From Monocercomonoides exilis (lineage: Eukaryota > Preaxostyla > Oxymonadida > Polymastigidae), in contig LSRY02000075.1 of assembly GCA_001643675.2 (NCBI GenBank), forward strand, positions 43,146 through 107,145: 64,000 nucleotides of DNA, written 5' to 3'. Below the pieces are notes generated by a model. That model was not told where the DNA came from and ran no database searches. It saw only the letters and a list, made by a program, of their open reading frames with translations. Shown piece after piece: positions 20,563 through 30,799 of this stretch. A program made the position numbers and the translations under genes. Position 1 is the first letter of the stretch. Every line of letters starts with the position of its first letter.

Positions 20563-23500
20563 TCATTTGCCATTCGCCTCATCCTTCACTTCCTCTGGCT
20601 TCTTCATGTCTCTGGATCTGTTGCCAATGTCTGTCATGCTGGTCATGCATGTCGTGCTGTTCATGCTGGCTCCACTGGCCATGATGGCCAAGCTGGTGCT
20701 GCAGGCCTCCTCCGACTCCTCTTCGTACCCGATCGCATCTGTCATCGTGAGCACTGCTGCACCCGGAGGGAACAGTTTGATCAGCTCCCGCTTCACATCT
20801 CCCAGCGTCATCCGATCCTCTGCCTCATAACGCAGGCACCCACCCACAACCCCCCTCACACGCGACCCCTTCGCAACACCCATCCCCACCTTCTCTCCTC
20901 GCACAATCATGCTCCCTGCTGCCTCTCCCGAATACTCCCCAAACGGAATCTGCAGCGTCACACACTCCCACACCATCATCCCAACAGAAAACACAACCGT
21001 CTTCTTCGTCGCATGCTTCCTTGTTCCATTCAGCAGCTCTGGCGCCTTCCACCTCATGCACTCCTTCCTGTTGTCTTCCTCATCCTCAAAGGCAGACGAG
21101 GGCAGAGAGTTTCTGTCATCATCATCATCATCATCACTTGTTGATGTGACAACAGTTGATGAAGAGATGGAGGATGAATCAGAATCTGAAGAAGAGCAGT
21201 CAGAGTGGAGGGCAATTGTAATTACCATGTGCTCAGAGAACAGCACAATGTGGGGACTCAGATTGGTAAGAGATTGAAGTGGATTGTTCATTTCATCAAA
21301 CGAGTGGAGTGCAAGATTGGCCACCCAGAACAGGATCTGAGCAGCCGTCACCTCCCTCTCCTGGAGAGTTCCGATTGCCATCTCTTTCTTCTCATTCTTT
21401 CCATGAAGAAGCATGAACAGCGAATCCCTCAGATCCACAATCAGCTTCTCATGGGGAGACGAGCAGGCCATTGCATCCACCAGATTCGACATCGACGATG
21501 TGGTTGGGCACAGACTTTCCGATCGAACAAATGTGGATTCTGTGTCTGACGTGTCTGTGGTAGAAGTGGATGAAATGGATGGTGATGGTGTTCGCTTTCT
21601 CGATATATCATCTTCTTCCTCATCAACCTTCTCCAGCATCCATTGAGGGATCTTGTCTGAGTCTCTTCCCAAAATGTATTCTGTTGATCCACTCTCAGAG
21701 AGAAGATGCTCTGATGACTCGGAATGTCCCAAACTTTTCTCATACACCCTTTTCTTTATCCTCTCATCATTCTTCTTCTCAGCCTCCCTCTCTGCTCTCC
21801 TCCACTGCTCTTCTGGTGACATCTCCATCGTCACCATCTCAAATGCCTTCGGATCTTTTCTGATGTTATCATTCACAATCTCTCTCAAGTCTTCTGCTTC
21901 ATTCTTCACCTTCTTCCATCGAACAATGAATATTATCGACACAATTAATAGCACTACAACAGCTACAATGCAAACAATCAATATCCATGAGAATTTTCCT
22001 TCCTTTCCTCCTTCAACCACTTTATCAATTCCTGTCTTTGGTTCTGTTCTGTTCTTCAGTATCTGAGAAGAAGTTGCAGCCAATTGCTTTCCATACAATA
22101 TCATCACAGACACCTCCGTTTCGTCTGCAATCGTTGAAATATTTTCTGATGGAATCATCCCACCAACTTCCGTTTCTGATACAAAACTGTCTTCCTCAAA
22201 AGGATATGTCTCAATCACCTCCACATCCCCTGTTTTATGCACAACTCTGAAAGATAAGTCACATGGCACAAAAAGAGAGCCCTTGAATTTTATCATGGCA
22301 TTTCTTCCATTTTCATTCACAGAAACATCCTCCAGCACTGGGATGAACAATGGTGATGCTCGCTCCTCAACAATCCCCTTCAGCGTGCATCCATCATTCA
22401 GAATCCACATCGATGAATCTGGCAACACTCCATCTCCTCCCTTCAGACTCATAATATTCACCTCAGCTGAATCAGAACACAACATGTTTCTCCGCACCGA
22501 TGGATAATTCTCAATGGATGGGCTGTTGTTCTCAAATCTTCCTTCTTGAATAACTATTGTTGATCCTTCACTTACACTCATTCCTCCTTTTGAGGAATTA
22601 CAAACTATTGTATCTTTCATCATCACGAAGCAGTTCGAAAAATCAACAACAGATCCATTCCACCGACAGATCTCATTAGTTATTTCATTCAATTCTGCAT
22701 CAGCATTTGCATTTCCTTCAAACTTGCACAACTTCATCAAAATATTCTCACTCATTGCTATTGCCACTTGACTCCCTTTAAGCGATTTTGACACACATTC
22801 ATGGAAAGAGCAGTTACGAATCTCAAATCCACTCATTGGATGTGTTGTGCAAATAATGCTTGATCCAGAAGTTGATCGGCTGATGTTTGTGAACGACGAC
22901 TGTACCAATGATGAAACAAACAGAGACGAATGGATATTTTCAAATGCAAACAGGCTTTTATCTTGCAGGGTGATATTAGATGCTTTCAACTTTATGATGC
23001 CCAAATTCTCGCTTTCATCACATTCAATCATCGAACTTTTGCAATCCACATCATCCACTCCCACATCCTCAAATGTTGCCATTTCTGAATGCAATATCTG
23101 AAACACAGGCTTCGAGAAACCAATATGACCAATATTGCACTTATCGACCTCAAATATCCCTTCTTCAACAATAATCAGAGAAAAATCAAAAATGGTCTGT
23201 GAATTCTCTGTTGTTCTCGACTCAGATTGAAATGAAACAGATTCGAGAATAAGAGATCCATTCAGCTGATGTAATAAACACGAGCAGGCAACATTCTGTA
23301 TTCCACCAAAACCAAATGAAATATTCTCAAATCGAACAAACTCAGAAGTTGTCACAGCTCCTTCACCAGCCAAGTTGATCTCAATCACTTTTATCTCTGC
23401 ATTTCTGTTCGCTTCCATCGATTTTATGGTCACCTTTTGAGCAGAGCACGAACCAGTTAAAGTCGTTTCATTCCAAATATACAGCTGTGAATAGCTTGAG

Positions 23501-23901
23501 GGAATGATGTGGCTCATCCCAACATTCAGCGATGAGCATGCGCCTTTCATTTCCCCACAGTTCTTACTGTCGCTGTTGTTCCCCACAATCGATGAAACAA
23601 ATATGAATTCGCTCCTGAACACAAACACCCTCTTCAGAAGATCCTCTTCATCCCCATAATTGTCTGCTGTGCATCCCCAAATCGCTTGATCCTTCACAAA
23701 TGGCTCTCTGAAATCAATTAAAAATTGAGATTCACTTATCTGTGAGTCAAGATCAGTGCACTTCACAAACACGTCTCTCCCCTTTGAAGCAACATTCCCT
23801 CGGAAGGTGATGTTCGACAGCACAAATGGCAATGCTTCCTGTGAGACACTCTGTGATTTAAAAACAATCCTCCTCCTCTTCCAGTGTTCGAACAGAAGCA
23901 T
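20563..23901 (-). CDS. Gene B, 3' part: last ectodomain modules, TM helix and pseudokinase tail
   Basis: The 1112-residue frame matches gene A residues from about 1935 onward almost exactly. It includes the NCGEMKGACSSL module header, the TM helix WILIVCIVAVVVLLIVSIIF and the degenerate kinase C-lobe. Unlike gene A, the frame continues through a six-G run into EDRMTL and the natural end DEANGK at 20563. The first residues (MLLFEHWKRRR) are out of frame. True continuity with the upstream part is broken at about 23866-23870, where gene B has five T and gene A six. An AATAAA-like signal lies just downstream, near 20517 on the complementary strand. Confidence 0.78.
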   Translation of the reverse strand: MLLFEHWKRRRIVFKSQSVSQEALPFVLSNITFRGNVASKGRDVFVKCTDLDSQISESQFLIDFREPFVKDQAIWGCTADNYGDEEDLLKRVFVFRSEFIFVSSIVGNNSDSKNCGEMKGACSSLNVGMSHIIPSSYSQLYIWNETTLTGSCSAQKVTIKSMEANRNAEIKVIEINLAGEGAVTTSEFVRFENISFGFGGIQNVACSCLLHQLNGSLILESVSFQSESRTTENSQTIFDFSLIIVEEGIFEVDKCNIGHIGFSKPVFQILHSEMATFEDVGVDDVDCKSSMIECDESENLGIIKLKASNITLQDKSLFAFENIHSSLFVSSLVQSSFTNISRSTSGSSIICTTHPMSGFEIRNCSFHECVSKSLKGSQVAIAMSENILMKLCKFEGNANADAELNEITNEICRWNGSVVDFSNCFVMMKDTIVCNSSKGGMSVSEGSTIVIQEGRFENNSPSIENYPSVRRNMLCSDSAEVNIMSLKGGDGVLPDSSMWILNDGCTLKGIVEERASPLFIPVLEDVSVNENGRNAMIKFKGSLFVPCDLSFRVVHKTGDVEVIETYPFEEDSFVSETEVGGMIPSENISTIADETEVSVMILYGKQLAATSSQILKNRTEPKTGIDKVVEGGKEGKFSWILIVCIVAVVVLLIVSIIFIVRWKKVKNEAEDLREIVNDNIRKDPKAFEMVTMEMSPEEQWRRAEREAEKKNDERIKKRVYEKSLGHSESSEHLLSESGSTEYILGRDSDKIPQWMLEKVDEEEDDISRKRTPSPSISSTSTTDTSDTESTFVRSESLCPTTSSMSNLVDAMACSSPHEKLIVDLRDSLFMLLHGKNEKKEMAIGTLQEREVTAAQILFWVANLALHSFDEMNNPLQSLTNLSPHIVLFSEHMVITIALHSDCSSSDSDSSSISSSTVVTSTSDDDDDDDRNSLPSSAFEDEEDNRKECMRWKAPELLNGTRKHATKKTVVFSVGMMVWECVTLQIPFGEYSGEAAGSMIVRGEKVGMGVAKGSRVRGVVGGCLRYEAEDRMTLGDVKRELIKLFPPGAAVLTMTDAIGYEEESEEACSTSLAIMASGASMNSTTCMTSMTDIGNRSRDMKKPEEVKDEANGK

Positions 23902-26900
23902 TCTGTCACATTTGTGTGATTCATTTCCAATCTCTCCCTCTCATTGAGGAGGAAGAACATTCCTCCTCCTTCATTTGAACTTGTCGACCCACACCCATCA
24001 ATTGTTGAATTATCCATTTTCAATCTCATTTTATTTGAAATATCACAGTAAAACAACGAAGGGTAACTTGCTTCATTGTTCTTCACATTCACAAAAGTGC
24101 ATTGCTCAAATAGAATATTCCACATTTCTTCTGAATAATCATTTCCACATCCAGAAATCACACTTTCACTCATCATAATTGCACTTTTCCCGCCCAATGA
24201 AATATCTTTAAATATCACATTGTTCATGGTTGTCACACAATCAGCTGATGTGCTCATTATCTCATGCATCGTTGAGAATCCAACAATGTTTGTCTTTTCA
24301 ATAGAAAAAATTCCTTTTAAAGCACTGATCAGAACAAATGACACCTCATCTTTCACATTTTCAATTTTATGAACTGTGCAACTCACAATACTTGTTTTGA
24401 CTGCATCTGAACCTGTCCGGATGAGGATGTTTGCTCCATTATCAAAGGCACTGGGAATCAGAATCCCCAATTCATTGAATTGAACAACTCCTTTGCATTC
24501 AACAACAGCATTCCCATTTTCTTTAATTGATTGAACAAATCGGATTTTGTCTGACTTTCCATCTGTTCCTTCCAGCTTCATCCCACTCATCTCTATCACA
24601 CTCATCACATCACAAACTCCATGAATCGTCATCTGCTCAACTGTTGAACTGTTTATCCGATTCATCCCATAATCAATAGACCTACATGGATACTCCAACA
24701 ACCCACACACAACAACATTGTTTCCTTCCTCTGCAATATACACACTAGATCCAACAGATTTCCAGAAATAGATCAGTGGGATTGCACGCTCCCTGTTTTC
24801 TCCATCAAACCCTCTCATCGAGTCTTCTGTCAGTTTCTCCAGTCTATCTTTCACAAATGGAAGCGTTTCGTTCTTGATGCTCTTGACGAGCGATGGAGAC
24901 GAAATAAACAAATCCTGCCCATATTTTGCATTGTTTGGTTTGTCAGAAGAAAAAGTTGGTGAGGATATCACAAACGTTTCCTCTTCTTCCTCATTTAACA
25001 TGTTCAGCATCATCCCTCCTCCATATCCAGAAATTCCCCCTTCATATGGTGCTGTGCAACCATAAAACTTACACCCGTTAATAAGCAGACTCGTTTTCGA
25101 AGATGCCTCACAAAAGAGAGCACCTCCTCCAATCTCATTTTCCTCTTCTTCAACAGCACATCCATCAAATGTGCAGTCATTTATTTCCACTTTGAAATTT
25201 CTTCCATTGTTATCATTCTTGTTCGTGATGCTGATGCACCCTCCACTTCCCTTCGAACGAGTAATCGATGAAAATGTGCATCCTGACATCTCTTCAATGT
25301 TTCCATTGCAGCTCTCAACAACACATCCATCGCCAAATGTGAATTCAGCAAAATTGCTTTTCGTCATATTTAGTAAAGGCACACTTTCAGCGCTTCCCTC
25401 AACAATGAAAAACGACGTATCCCCTTTTTTCATATTCTTTGATCCAAACTCAATCACTTCCACAACCCCTCCAATAGCTTTCACAAACACTGTTGTTATA
25501 GCCTCAGAGCCTCCTTCCATCCCACATTCATTTAGTGTAAGCTTCCCTGAATAGCACTCAAACACACTTTCATGAAAGGTCAGCGATTGAATCAAAGAAA
25601 ATACAATGCCGGTCACAGACACACTGACTGAGCTTTCTATCAATCCACTTTGTGCTCCTTCTGCCTGATCAACAACACCACATTTCATCTCATTGTCCTT
25701 TGCTCTGATCCCCCATTCATCTGTACTCAAGCTCAATTCCTCCTTAAAGGCAAATGGCTCAATAATTGAGATATCTTTTTTCTTCCCTTCAAAATAGATT
25801 GACACCGCCTTCGTGATTGTGGAGCATGGAAACTCTTCAAATCCACACTTCGAAAAATCATGACTCAATGATCCTCCTCCAACAAATGGAGGATGAAGAA
25901 ATGGAGAATTCAAAAAAAGGCGTAATGGTATTGGATAATCATTGTCGTCATCTTCAAAACCCATTGCATCAACGTCACAATTATTATCCTTGGAAATTCC
26001 TTCTTTTATATTTATTGGATTAATCACTTCTGATAAATTTCGAGCTTCCAAAAACATGTTCCTTCCTTTCCAAGCATTATTATCATCTCCGAAAAACACC
26101 TTTTCAATCTTGAAGATGATATTTCCTTTTCCAAACTTGATCATAAATGCTCCTCCGAGACATCTGCTTGAGCTGTCAGATGGAACAATACATTGATAAA
26201 AACTTGAAGCATTATGATTTCCAACAAATAGTTTACTCCCCTCCTCTAGAGTTAAGAACAATGCGCCTCCATTTCCTTTATTGCAACTACACTGAACAAA
26301 TGTGATATTATTCAGCACTATTTCATCGTCTTGGCAAAGATGTTGCTCAATAACGGATCCACTTCCAGATTCCCTAGAAATATAATAAAATGAACAACTC
26401 TCTATATTCAAAGAAGATGAATCCAAAAATAAGAAGCAAAAATCAGAAAGAACAATGTTCTTAACCTGGCAATATGAAAATGATAGCTGACCTGAATGAA
26501 TATTGAACAGTGGATTTGTGAATATATTTGACAAAGGAAGTTTGGATTCAATAATGCAATTCACAAAATCGCATTTTCCATCCTCATTACTAATCGAAAC
26601 AAATGATAAAGATGTCGAAGCAAGATAATCTAGGATAAAAGAACACTTTTCAAATTTCCCATTTCCAGTTGATATTTCAATAAACGAAGATGATTTCTTT
26701 CCCTTGCATATCTCAACAACGCATATCTCTGATACTGTTGGTGTGAATGATAAATTCAAATCGAAAAGAAAAATTGAACTCTCATGCAGAACTCCTTCAA
26801 CGGAAATAGTCGTAACTACTCCATTAGTTCTTTCGCAAAATTGAATTGCTCTGGAAATAGAAGCACATTTCTTTTGAAAATAACCACAAACTCCTTTGTC

Positions 26901-28364
26901 ATCACTGCCATTTAAAAAATCAACATAAATAGGTGAAAGCCAATTCTGAATCCACGGCGAACAATCACCAACTCCATCTATATACACAAGGTTTGCGTGA
27001 TTTTCATTTTGAGAAAGACAATTAATGATTTTTTCTTTGGTAACGTTTCCAATAAATTCTGAGTGCACAAAAATATCTTTTCCATTTCCACTTGCAGAAT
27101 TTCCATTGAAAAAAAAATAACTCATTAATGGATTGCCTTGAGGCTCTCCATGAAATGATTGTGGAGTGAAAATGCAACCTCCACCATTATTAAATAGGCA
27201 AAAGCAGTTTGAAAGCTCAAACTCGCTCATTGTCATTTTTGTTTCATAGCCAATAAGCATTCCACCTCCACCACCTGTAAGATCTGATCCAGTGCAAAAG
27301 CATTTGCAAACAAACAATTCTGAAAATTCATCTCCATTGCTTCCCTTATTGTGATAAAACCCTCCTCCACCTAATTCCGATGAGCAATTGATAAAAGCAC
27401 ATCGATGAACTGAATGTAATGTTCCTTCGTGAACAAGCAATCCACCTCCCCATCTTGTCTTTGCGGTGCAATTCTCAAAATAGGAATCCAATACTTCCTG
27501 AATTCCTCTGTTCAATAGTCTAGCCCCTCCTCCATTCGAATTGGCTGTCCCATTTATAAATGAACAATTATGGACCACGCAATCTCCTCCTAAAGTGTGA
27601 TGAATTCCCGCACCATCTTCAGCATTCAATCCAATAAACGAATTTAAAACAAAAGAGCAATCAACATTTGCTTTTTCTTGATGCAAGCATGGATTCATGA
27701 AATGAGGTTTGGCTGTTAAGCATCCAAAGAATGAATTATTATCCGCACTGAAAATCATGTTGTGAGCTGAAACTCCATGAACAACACATCCATAAAAAGA
27801 ATTCTCCACTTCACTAAAAATGTTTCCATTTAACACATTTTCTCCTTGAAAATAAACAATTTCACATTTTTGCTCTTCGAAATTCTTTCTTTTTTGTGAA
27901 ATATTCACAAAAATGCAATTTTCAACTAAAGAAGATCTTATATTCCCATTGGAAGCAATAGGGTTATGCTCAAATGTAATGATTGAAGAAATTTTGCAAT
28001 CTTTGAGCGTAAATAAGCCACTGCAAGTTTGACTCAACAATAAAAATTCAAAGCATTCTCCACCTTTTGATTTTTGATATGTAACGTTTTGAACACATAA
28101 GGACCCTCTTGACATGAATAATCCTTTGAATGAACCTTTTCTGAAAATATTGAAATTGCATTGATTAATTGTGACAATAGACAAATAATCAAGATTGAGA
28201 TAATGTTCATCTTTGAAACCGACAAAATTGATTGTTGAAATAACTATAGAACTATTTTGGATACAAAAGAAACCGCAGAATGTTGAAATTGTTTCCTTTC
28301 TGCTCTTTTCATAATAGCAATAACCATTGAAGAAGCACAAGCAAAAATAGAAAATGTTCAGCAT
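23763..28364 (-). CDS. Gene B, 5' part: signal peptide and beta-helix ectodomain, chimeric with gene A
   Basis: The 1533-residue frame starts with a hydrophobic leader (MLNIFYFCLCFFNGYCYYEK) fitting a signal peptide. The first roughly 825 residues are unique to this gene but keep the family style: GGG turns, NC-x-F strands and one module header (VCGYFQKKCASIS, near 26895). From about 25889 on it is nearly identical to gene A from about 4540, starting at GGSLSHDFSKCGFEEFPC. A one-base loss in a poly-T run at about 23866 moves the frame, which ends 36 residues later. If the shift is real, this allele would make a secreted ectodomain lacking the membrane anchor. The start is chosen because the signal peptide begins exactly there. 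Confidence 0.75.
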   Translation of the reverse strand: MLNIFYFCLCFFNGYCYYEKSRKETISTFCGFFCIQNSSIVISTINFVGFKDEHYLNLDYLSIVTINQCNFNIFRKGSFKGLFMSRGSLCVQNVTYQKSKGGECFEFLLLSQTCSGLFTLKDCKISSIITFEHNPIASNGNIRSSLVENCIFVNISQKRKNFEEQKCEIVYFQGENVLNGNIFSEVENSFYGCVVHGVSAHNMIFSADNNSFFGCLTAKPHFMNPCLHQEKANVDCSFVLNSFIGLNAEDGAGIHHTLGGDCVVHNCSFINGTANSNGGGARLLNRGIQEVLDSYFENCTAKTRWGGGLLVHEGTLHSVHRCAFINCSSELGGGGFYHNKGSNGDEFSELFVCKCFCTGSDLTGGGGGMLIGYETKMTMSEFELSNCFCLFNNGGGCIFTPQSFHGEPQGNPLMSYFFFNGNSASGNGKDIFVHSEFIGNVTKEKIINCLSQNENHANLVYIDGVGDCSPWIQNWLSPIYVDFLNGSDDKGVCGYFQKKCASISRAIQFCERTNGVVTTISVEGVLHESSIFLFDLNLSFTPTVSEICVVEICKGKKSSSFIEISTGNGKFEKCSFILDYLASTSLSFVSISNEDGKCDFVNCIIESKLPLSNIFTNPLFNIHSGQLSFSYCQVKNIVLSDFCFLFLDSSSLNIESCSFYYISRESGSGSVIEQHLCQDDEIVLNNITFVQCSCNKGNGGALFLTLEEGSKLFVGNHNASSFYQCIVPSDSSSRCLGGAFMIKFGKGNIIFKIEKVFFGDDNNAWKGRNMFLEARNLSEVINPINIKEGISKDNNCDVDAMGFEDDDNDYPIPLRLFLNSPFLHPPFVGGGSLSHDFSKCGFEEFPCSTITKAVSIYFEGKKKDISIIEPFAFKEELSLSTDEWGIRAKDNEMKCGVVDQAEGAQSGLIESSVSVSVTGIVFSLIQSLTFHESVFECYSGKLTLNECGMEGGSEAITTVFVKAIGGVVEVIEFGSKNMKKGDTSFFIVEGSAESVPLLNMTKSNFAEFTFGDGCVVESCNGNIEEMSGCTFSSITRSKGSGGCISITNKNDNNGRNFKVEINDCTFDGCAVEEEENEIGGGALFCEASSKTSLLINGCKFYGCTAPYEGGISGYGGGMMLNMLNEEEEETFVISSPTFSSDKPNNAKYGQDLFISSPSLVKSIKNETLPFVKDRLEKLTEDSMRGFDGENRERAIPLIYFWKSVGSSVYIAEEGNNVVVCGLLEYPCRSIDYGMNRINSSTVEQMTIHGVCDVMSVIEMSGMKLEGTDGKSDKIRFVQSIKENGNAVVECKGVVQFNELGILIPSAFDNGANILIRTGSDAVKTSIVSCTVHKIENVKDEVSFVLISALKGIFSIEKTNIVGFSTMHEIMSTSADCVTTMNNVIFKDISLGGKSAIMMSESVISGCGNDYSEEMWNILFEQCTFVNVKNNEASYPSLFYCDISNKMRLKMDNSTIDGCGSTSSNEGGGMFFLLNERERLEMNHTNVTECFCSNTGRGGGLFLNHRVSHRKHCHLCCRTSPSEGMLLQRGETCL

Positions 28365-28833
28365 TCTTCCTGATCAACATATAACCAATACTTCCACACT
28401 TATTGAAGATTTTTTAGTGTAATGAAATGATGCCTTGGATTCTTTGTTTTATTTTTGTTATTTTTGAGTAATTCGTTATGAAAGAAAATAGTCTCCGTCA
28501 AACTGACAGCATTCATTCCTTTGGTGATTTCTTACAAATCAAATTCAAGATTTTGCATGCAAATATTGGAAAAGTCTTTTCTGTTTTATTTGTAAGAAGG
28601 AAACTTCGGACAGATAATGAAGAAAAGAGGGGAAAACATGTTTTCTGCATTTTTTCCTCCAGTTTCGAAAAATTCACCTTCGCTGAAAAGAATTGAATTT
28701 TCATTTGTTGATGAAATAATGATAATTCTTGATAATTAGAAATCAATAACTTTTATTGCCTGATGCATTTTTTAATAAACATGAAATGATAAAGATGTAA
28801 AGAAGTGCAGACTTGTCGTTTAAAAGATAAAGA
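28365..28833. other. Intergenic region between gene B and RPL8
   Basis: AT-rich DNA between the start of gene B and the stop of the RPL8 gene, both on the minus strand. It must hold the promoter of gene B and the 3' UTR of RPL8. The short frames here (28478-28696 and its antisense partner) have no recognisable content. Confidence 0.5.
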
Positions 28834-29671
28834 CTATTCATTCTTTGCTTGGACACGACCCAGACGACGACCTGTTCTACGAGCAGCAATAAGACCAATC
28901 TTCTGCCCAGCTGGTCTGTTTCTAGCGACTGTTGTTGGCACACCAATGTGTTGATGGTTACCACCACCATGAGGATGATCGACAGGGTTCATTGCAACAC
29001 CACGCACTGCTGGCCATCCTCTACGCTTTGCCTTGTATTTGTGATAGCAAACACCAGCCTTCATGATTGGCTTCTCATTACGACCACCTCCAGCAACAAT
29101 ACCGATCATTGCACGGCATGATGAAGGAATAATCTTTTTTGAGCCTGATGGAAGACGAAGACGTGTTTTTCCTGTTTCGTGGTTGTGGCTAACAACGGCT
29201 GCAGAGTTTCCAGAGCAGCGAGCAAGAACACCACGGTCTCCTGCTTTTGATTCAACGTTGCAGATGACTGTACCTTCTGGCAGTGATGAAACTGGAAGAA
29301 CATTTCCCACATCGATGGCAGCTGATAATATGAGAAAAATTATTATGAATAATATCTTTAATCAAAGATAAACTTAAAAATCAAAAAATACCTTTCTTTC
29401 CACAGTAAATGAATTGTCCTGTGTACATTCCTTCAGTAGCGATGAAAGTTGCATGTCTCTTCTTGTACTTGTATGGGTGACGGAACTCAACAATTGCAAG
29501 AGGTGCTCCACGCCCTGGATCATGGATAATCCTTCTGACTACACCCTTGATATATCCATGTTTCTCTGCATAATCAATAGCACGCAATTTTGCAGAACCT
29601 TTTCTGTTATGAACGTGAGATTTGAATAAAGCACTCCCTCCTTTTCTTTGAGAACGAATAACGCGCCCCAT
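28834..29671 (-). CDS. RPL8: 60S ribosomal protein L8 (uL2), two exons
   Basis: Universal ribosomal protein uL2, which sits close to the peptidyl-transferase centre of the large subunit. Exon 1 is 29392-29671 ([20 protein letters not shown]...), exon 2 is 28834-29321. The 70-nt intron has a GTATTT donor and a TATCAG acceptor and splits an Ala codon. The spliced length is 255 residues, close to the usual 250-260. The signature [14 protein letters not shown], containing the functionally important His, is intact. It ends with TAG. It is the best evidence that the window is eukaryotic nuclear DNA using standard stops. Confidence 0.96.
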
Positions 29672-29971
29672 GCACTAAAAATTCAAAAATTAATTAAGTA
29701 TGCAAAATTAACGTTTTAGTTGAATAAATTATTTTGTAAATATTTTTCTATAAACAATTTCACACAATTCTAAATATTGAATAATTCCCTTTTACGCTTT
29801 GATCAATTCTTTTCATTTTTAAAATAATGAAATATTAATTTTAAAAAATTTTGCTTCAAAAAAAATATGCATAATCAAGTCATAATCACATATTCAATAT
29901 GAACGTGAGATGCCCCCTCTTATGAAGAAATGTTAATGAACATAAAAAAAAATAAAAGGATCGAATAAAGA

Positions 29972-30636
29972 TTATAATCCTCGTAGGTAATCACCCAAAT
30001 CTCTAAGCACAACGGGACGTTGCTAAATAAAATGAAGAACAAAAATATAAAATATTTTTTTTTCAAATAAATGAAAAAATAATTTTTGAAAAAGATATCA
30101 AACTTCTTTAGATTCTGCATATATCGTTTCCATTTGTTGAGGTTCTTTTGGATTTCCGGTCAAGTATGTAATGCGAATTGCTGTAGGATCAGATCTATCT
30201 GCCTCGAGCTTAATTATTGATAAAAGATATAAACTCTCTTAAAAATGTATATTCAAACCTTTTTGAGTTGCTTTCCTGCAATAGTCAATCTTGGTACATC
30301 TTTATCAAGAAGGATAAGTTTTTTCTCTGCATAATCAATCTTTAAAGTTCTTTCCCTCTTCCACAAAATCTTAATGAATACAGGATATTCAACAAAAGGA
30401 ACATCTAAAAATTACGTAGTTATTTCATTTGAATCAGCGCTGCAAGTTAAAATAGTTAAGAATGTTCAACCAAAATCAAACCATCGATTTCCACTGGCTT
30501 TTCGTATCCTGTTGTTGTCTTGATTTTTTCTTTTCCAATAGACTCCGAAAATGACTGAAAATTCTCAGACTTGTAAATATTTTATCATCAACCAACAATT
30601 GACTTTTTTAAAAAAGAAAGAAAAACAAAATACCAT
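29972..30636 (-). CDS. Unrecognised 125-aa protein, five exons, first exon only the ATG
   Basis: I do not recognise this protein. Exons read from splice signals are 30634-30636 (ATG alone), 30482-30554, 30259-30404, 30104-30208 and 29972-30022. Three of four introns start GTTTGA, the first GTATTT, and all end in AG. The phases agree, giving an open frame of 125 codons plus stop. The product begins MSFSESIGKEKIKTTTGYEK, continues with a basic beta-rich stretch (IKILWKRERTLKIDYAEKKL) and ends RPVVLRDLGDYLRGL, suggesting a compact PH-like or small beta fold. Consistent phasing through four introns argues strongly for a real gene. It lies 300 bp upstream of RPL8 on the same strand. Confidence 0.72.
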
Positions 30637-30799
30637 TTAATAAAACAATCTATGTATTAGATCAAAAAAGATCAAGAGATTTTGAAATTTTTTCATATTT
30701 TCTATTTTTGTATCAAATGAAAATCATAAAAATCAACATTCATAGGAATGTCTTTTGATTTCATAGAAAGAGTCTGGAGTATTGATAATGTTGTATTTC

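Larger units (their letters stand above)
17708..25889 (-). repeat. Arm 2 of giant palindrome
   Basis: Reverse-complement copy of arm 1 (about 4540-12775). The innermost 40 bp of the arm lie on the other side of the retrotransposon at about 13029-13069. The arm covers the 3' flank and C-terminal two thirds of gene B. The outer border is sharp: the CATTTGTTGGA region is shared, arm 2 then has one extra GGA, and sequence beyond it is unrelated to gene A. Confidence 0.92.

Noticed and set aside
17708-25889. Palindrome as a pure assembly artefact
   Set aside because: The arms carry different frameshifts, different N-terminal gene halves, scattered substitutions and a retrotransposon in only one arm. 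A read-level check is still needed to exclude it fully.
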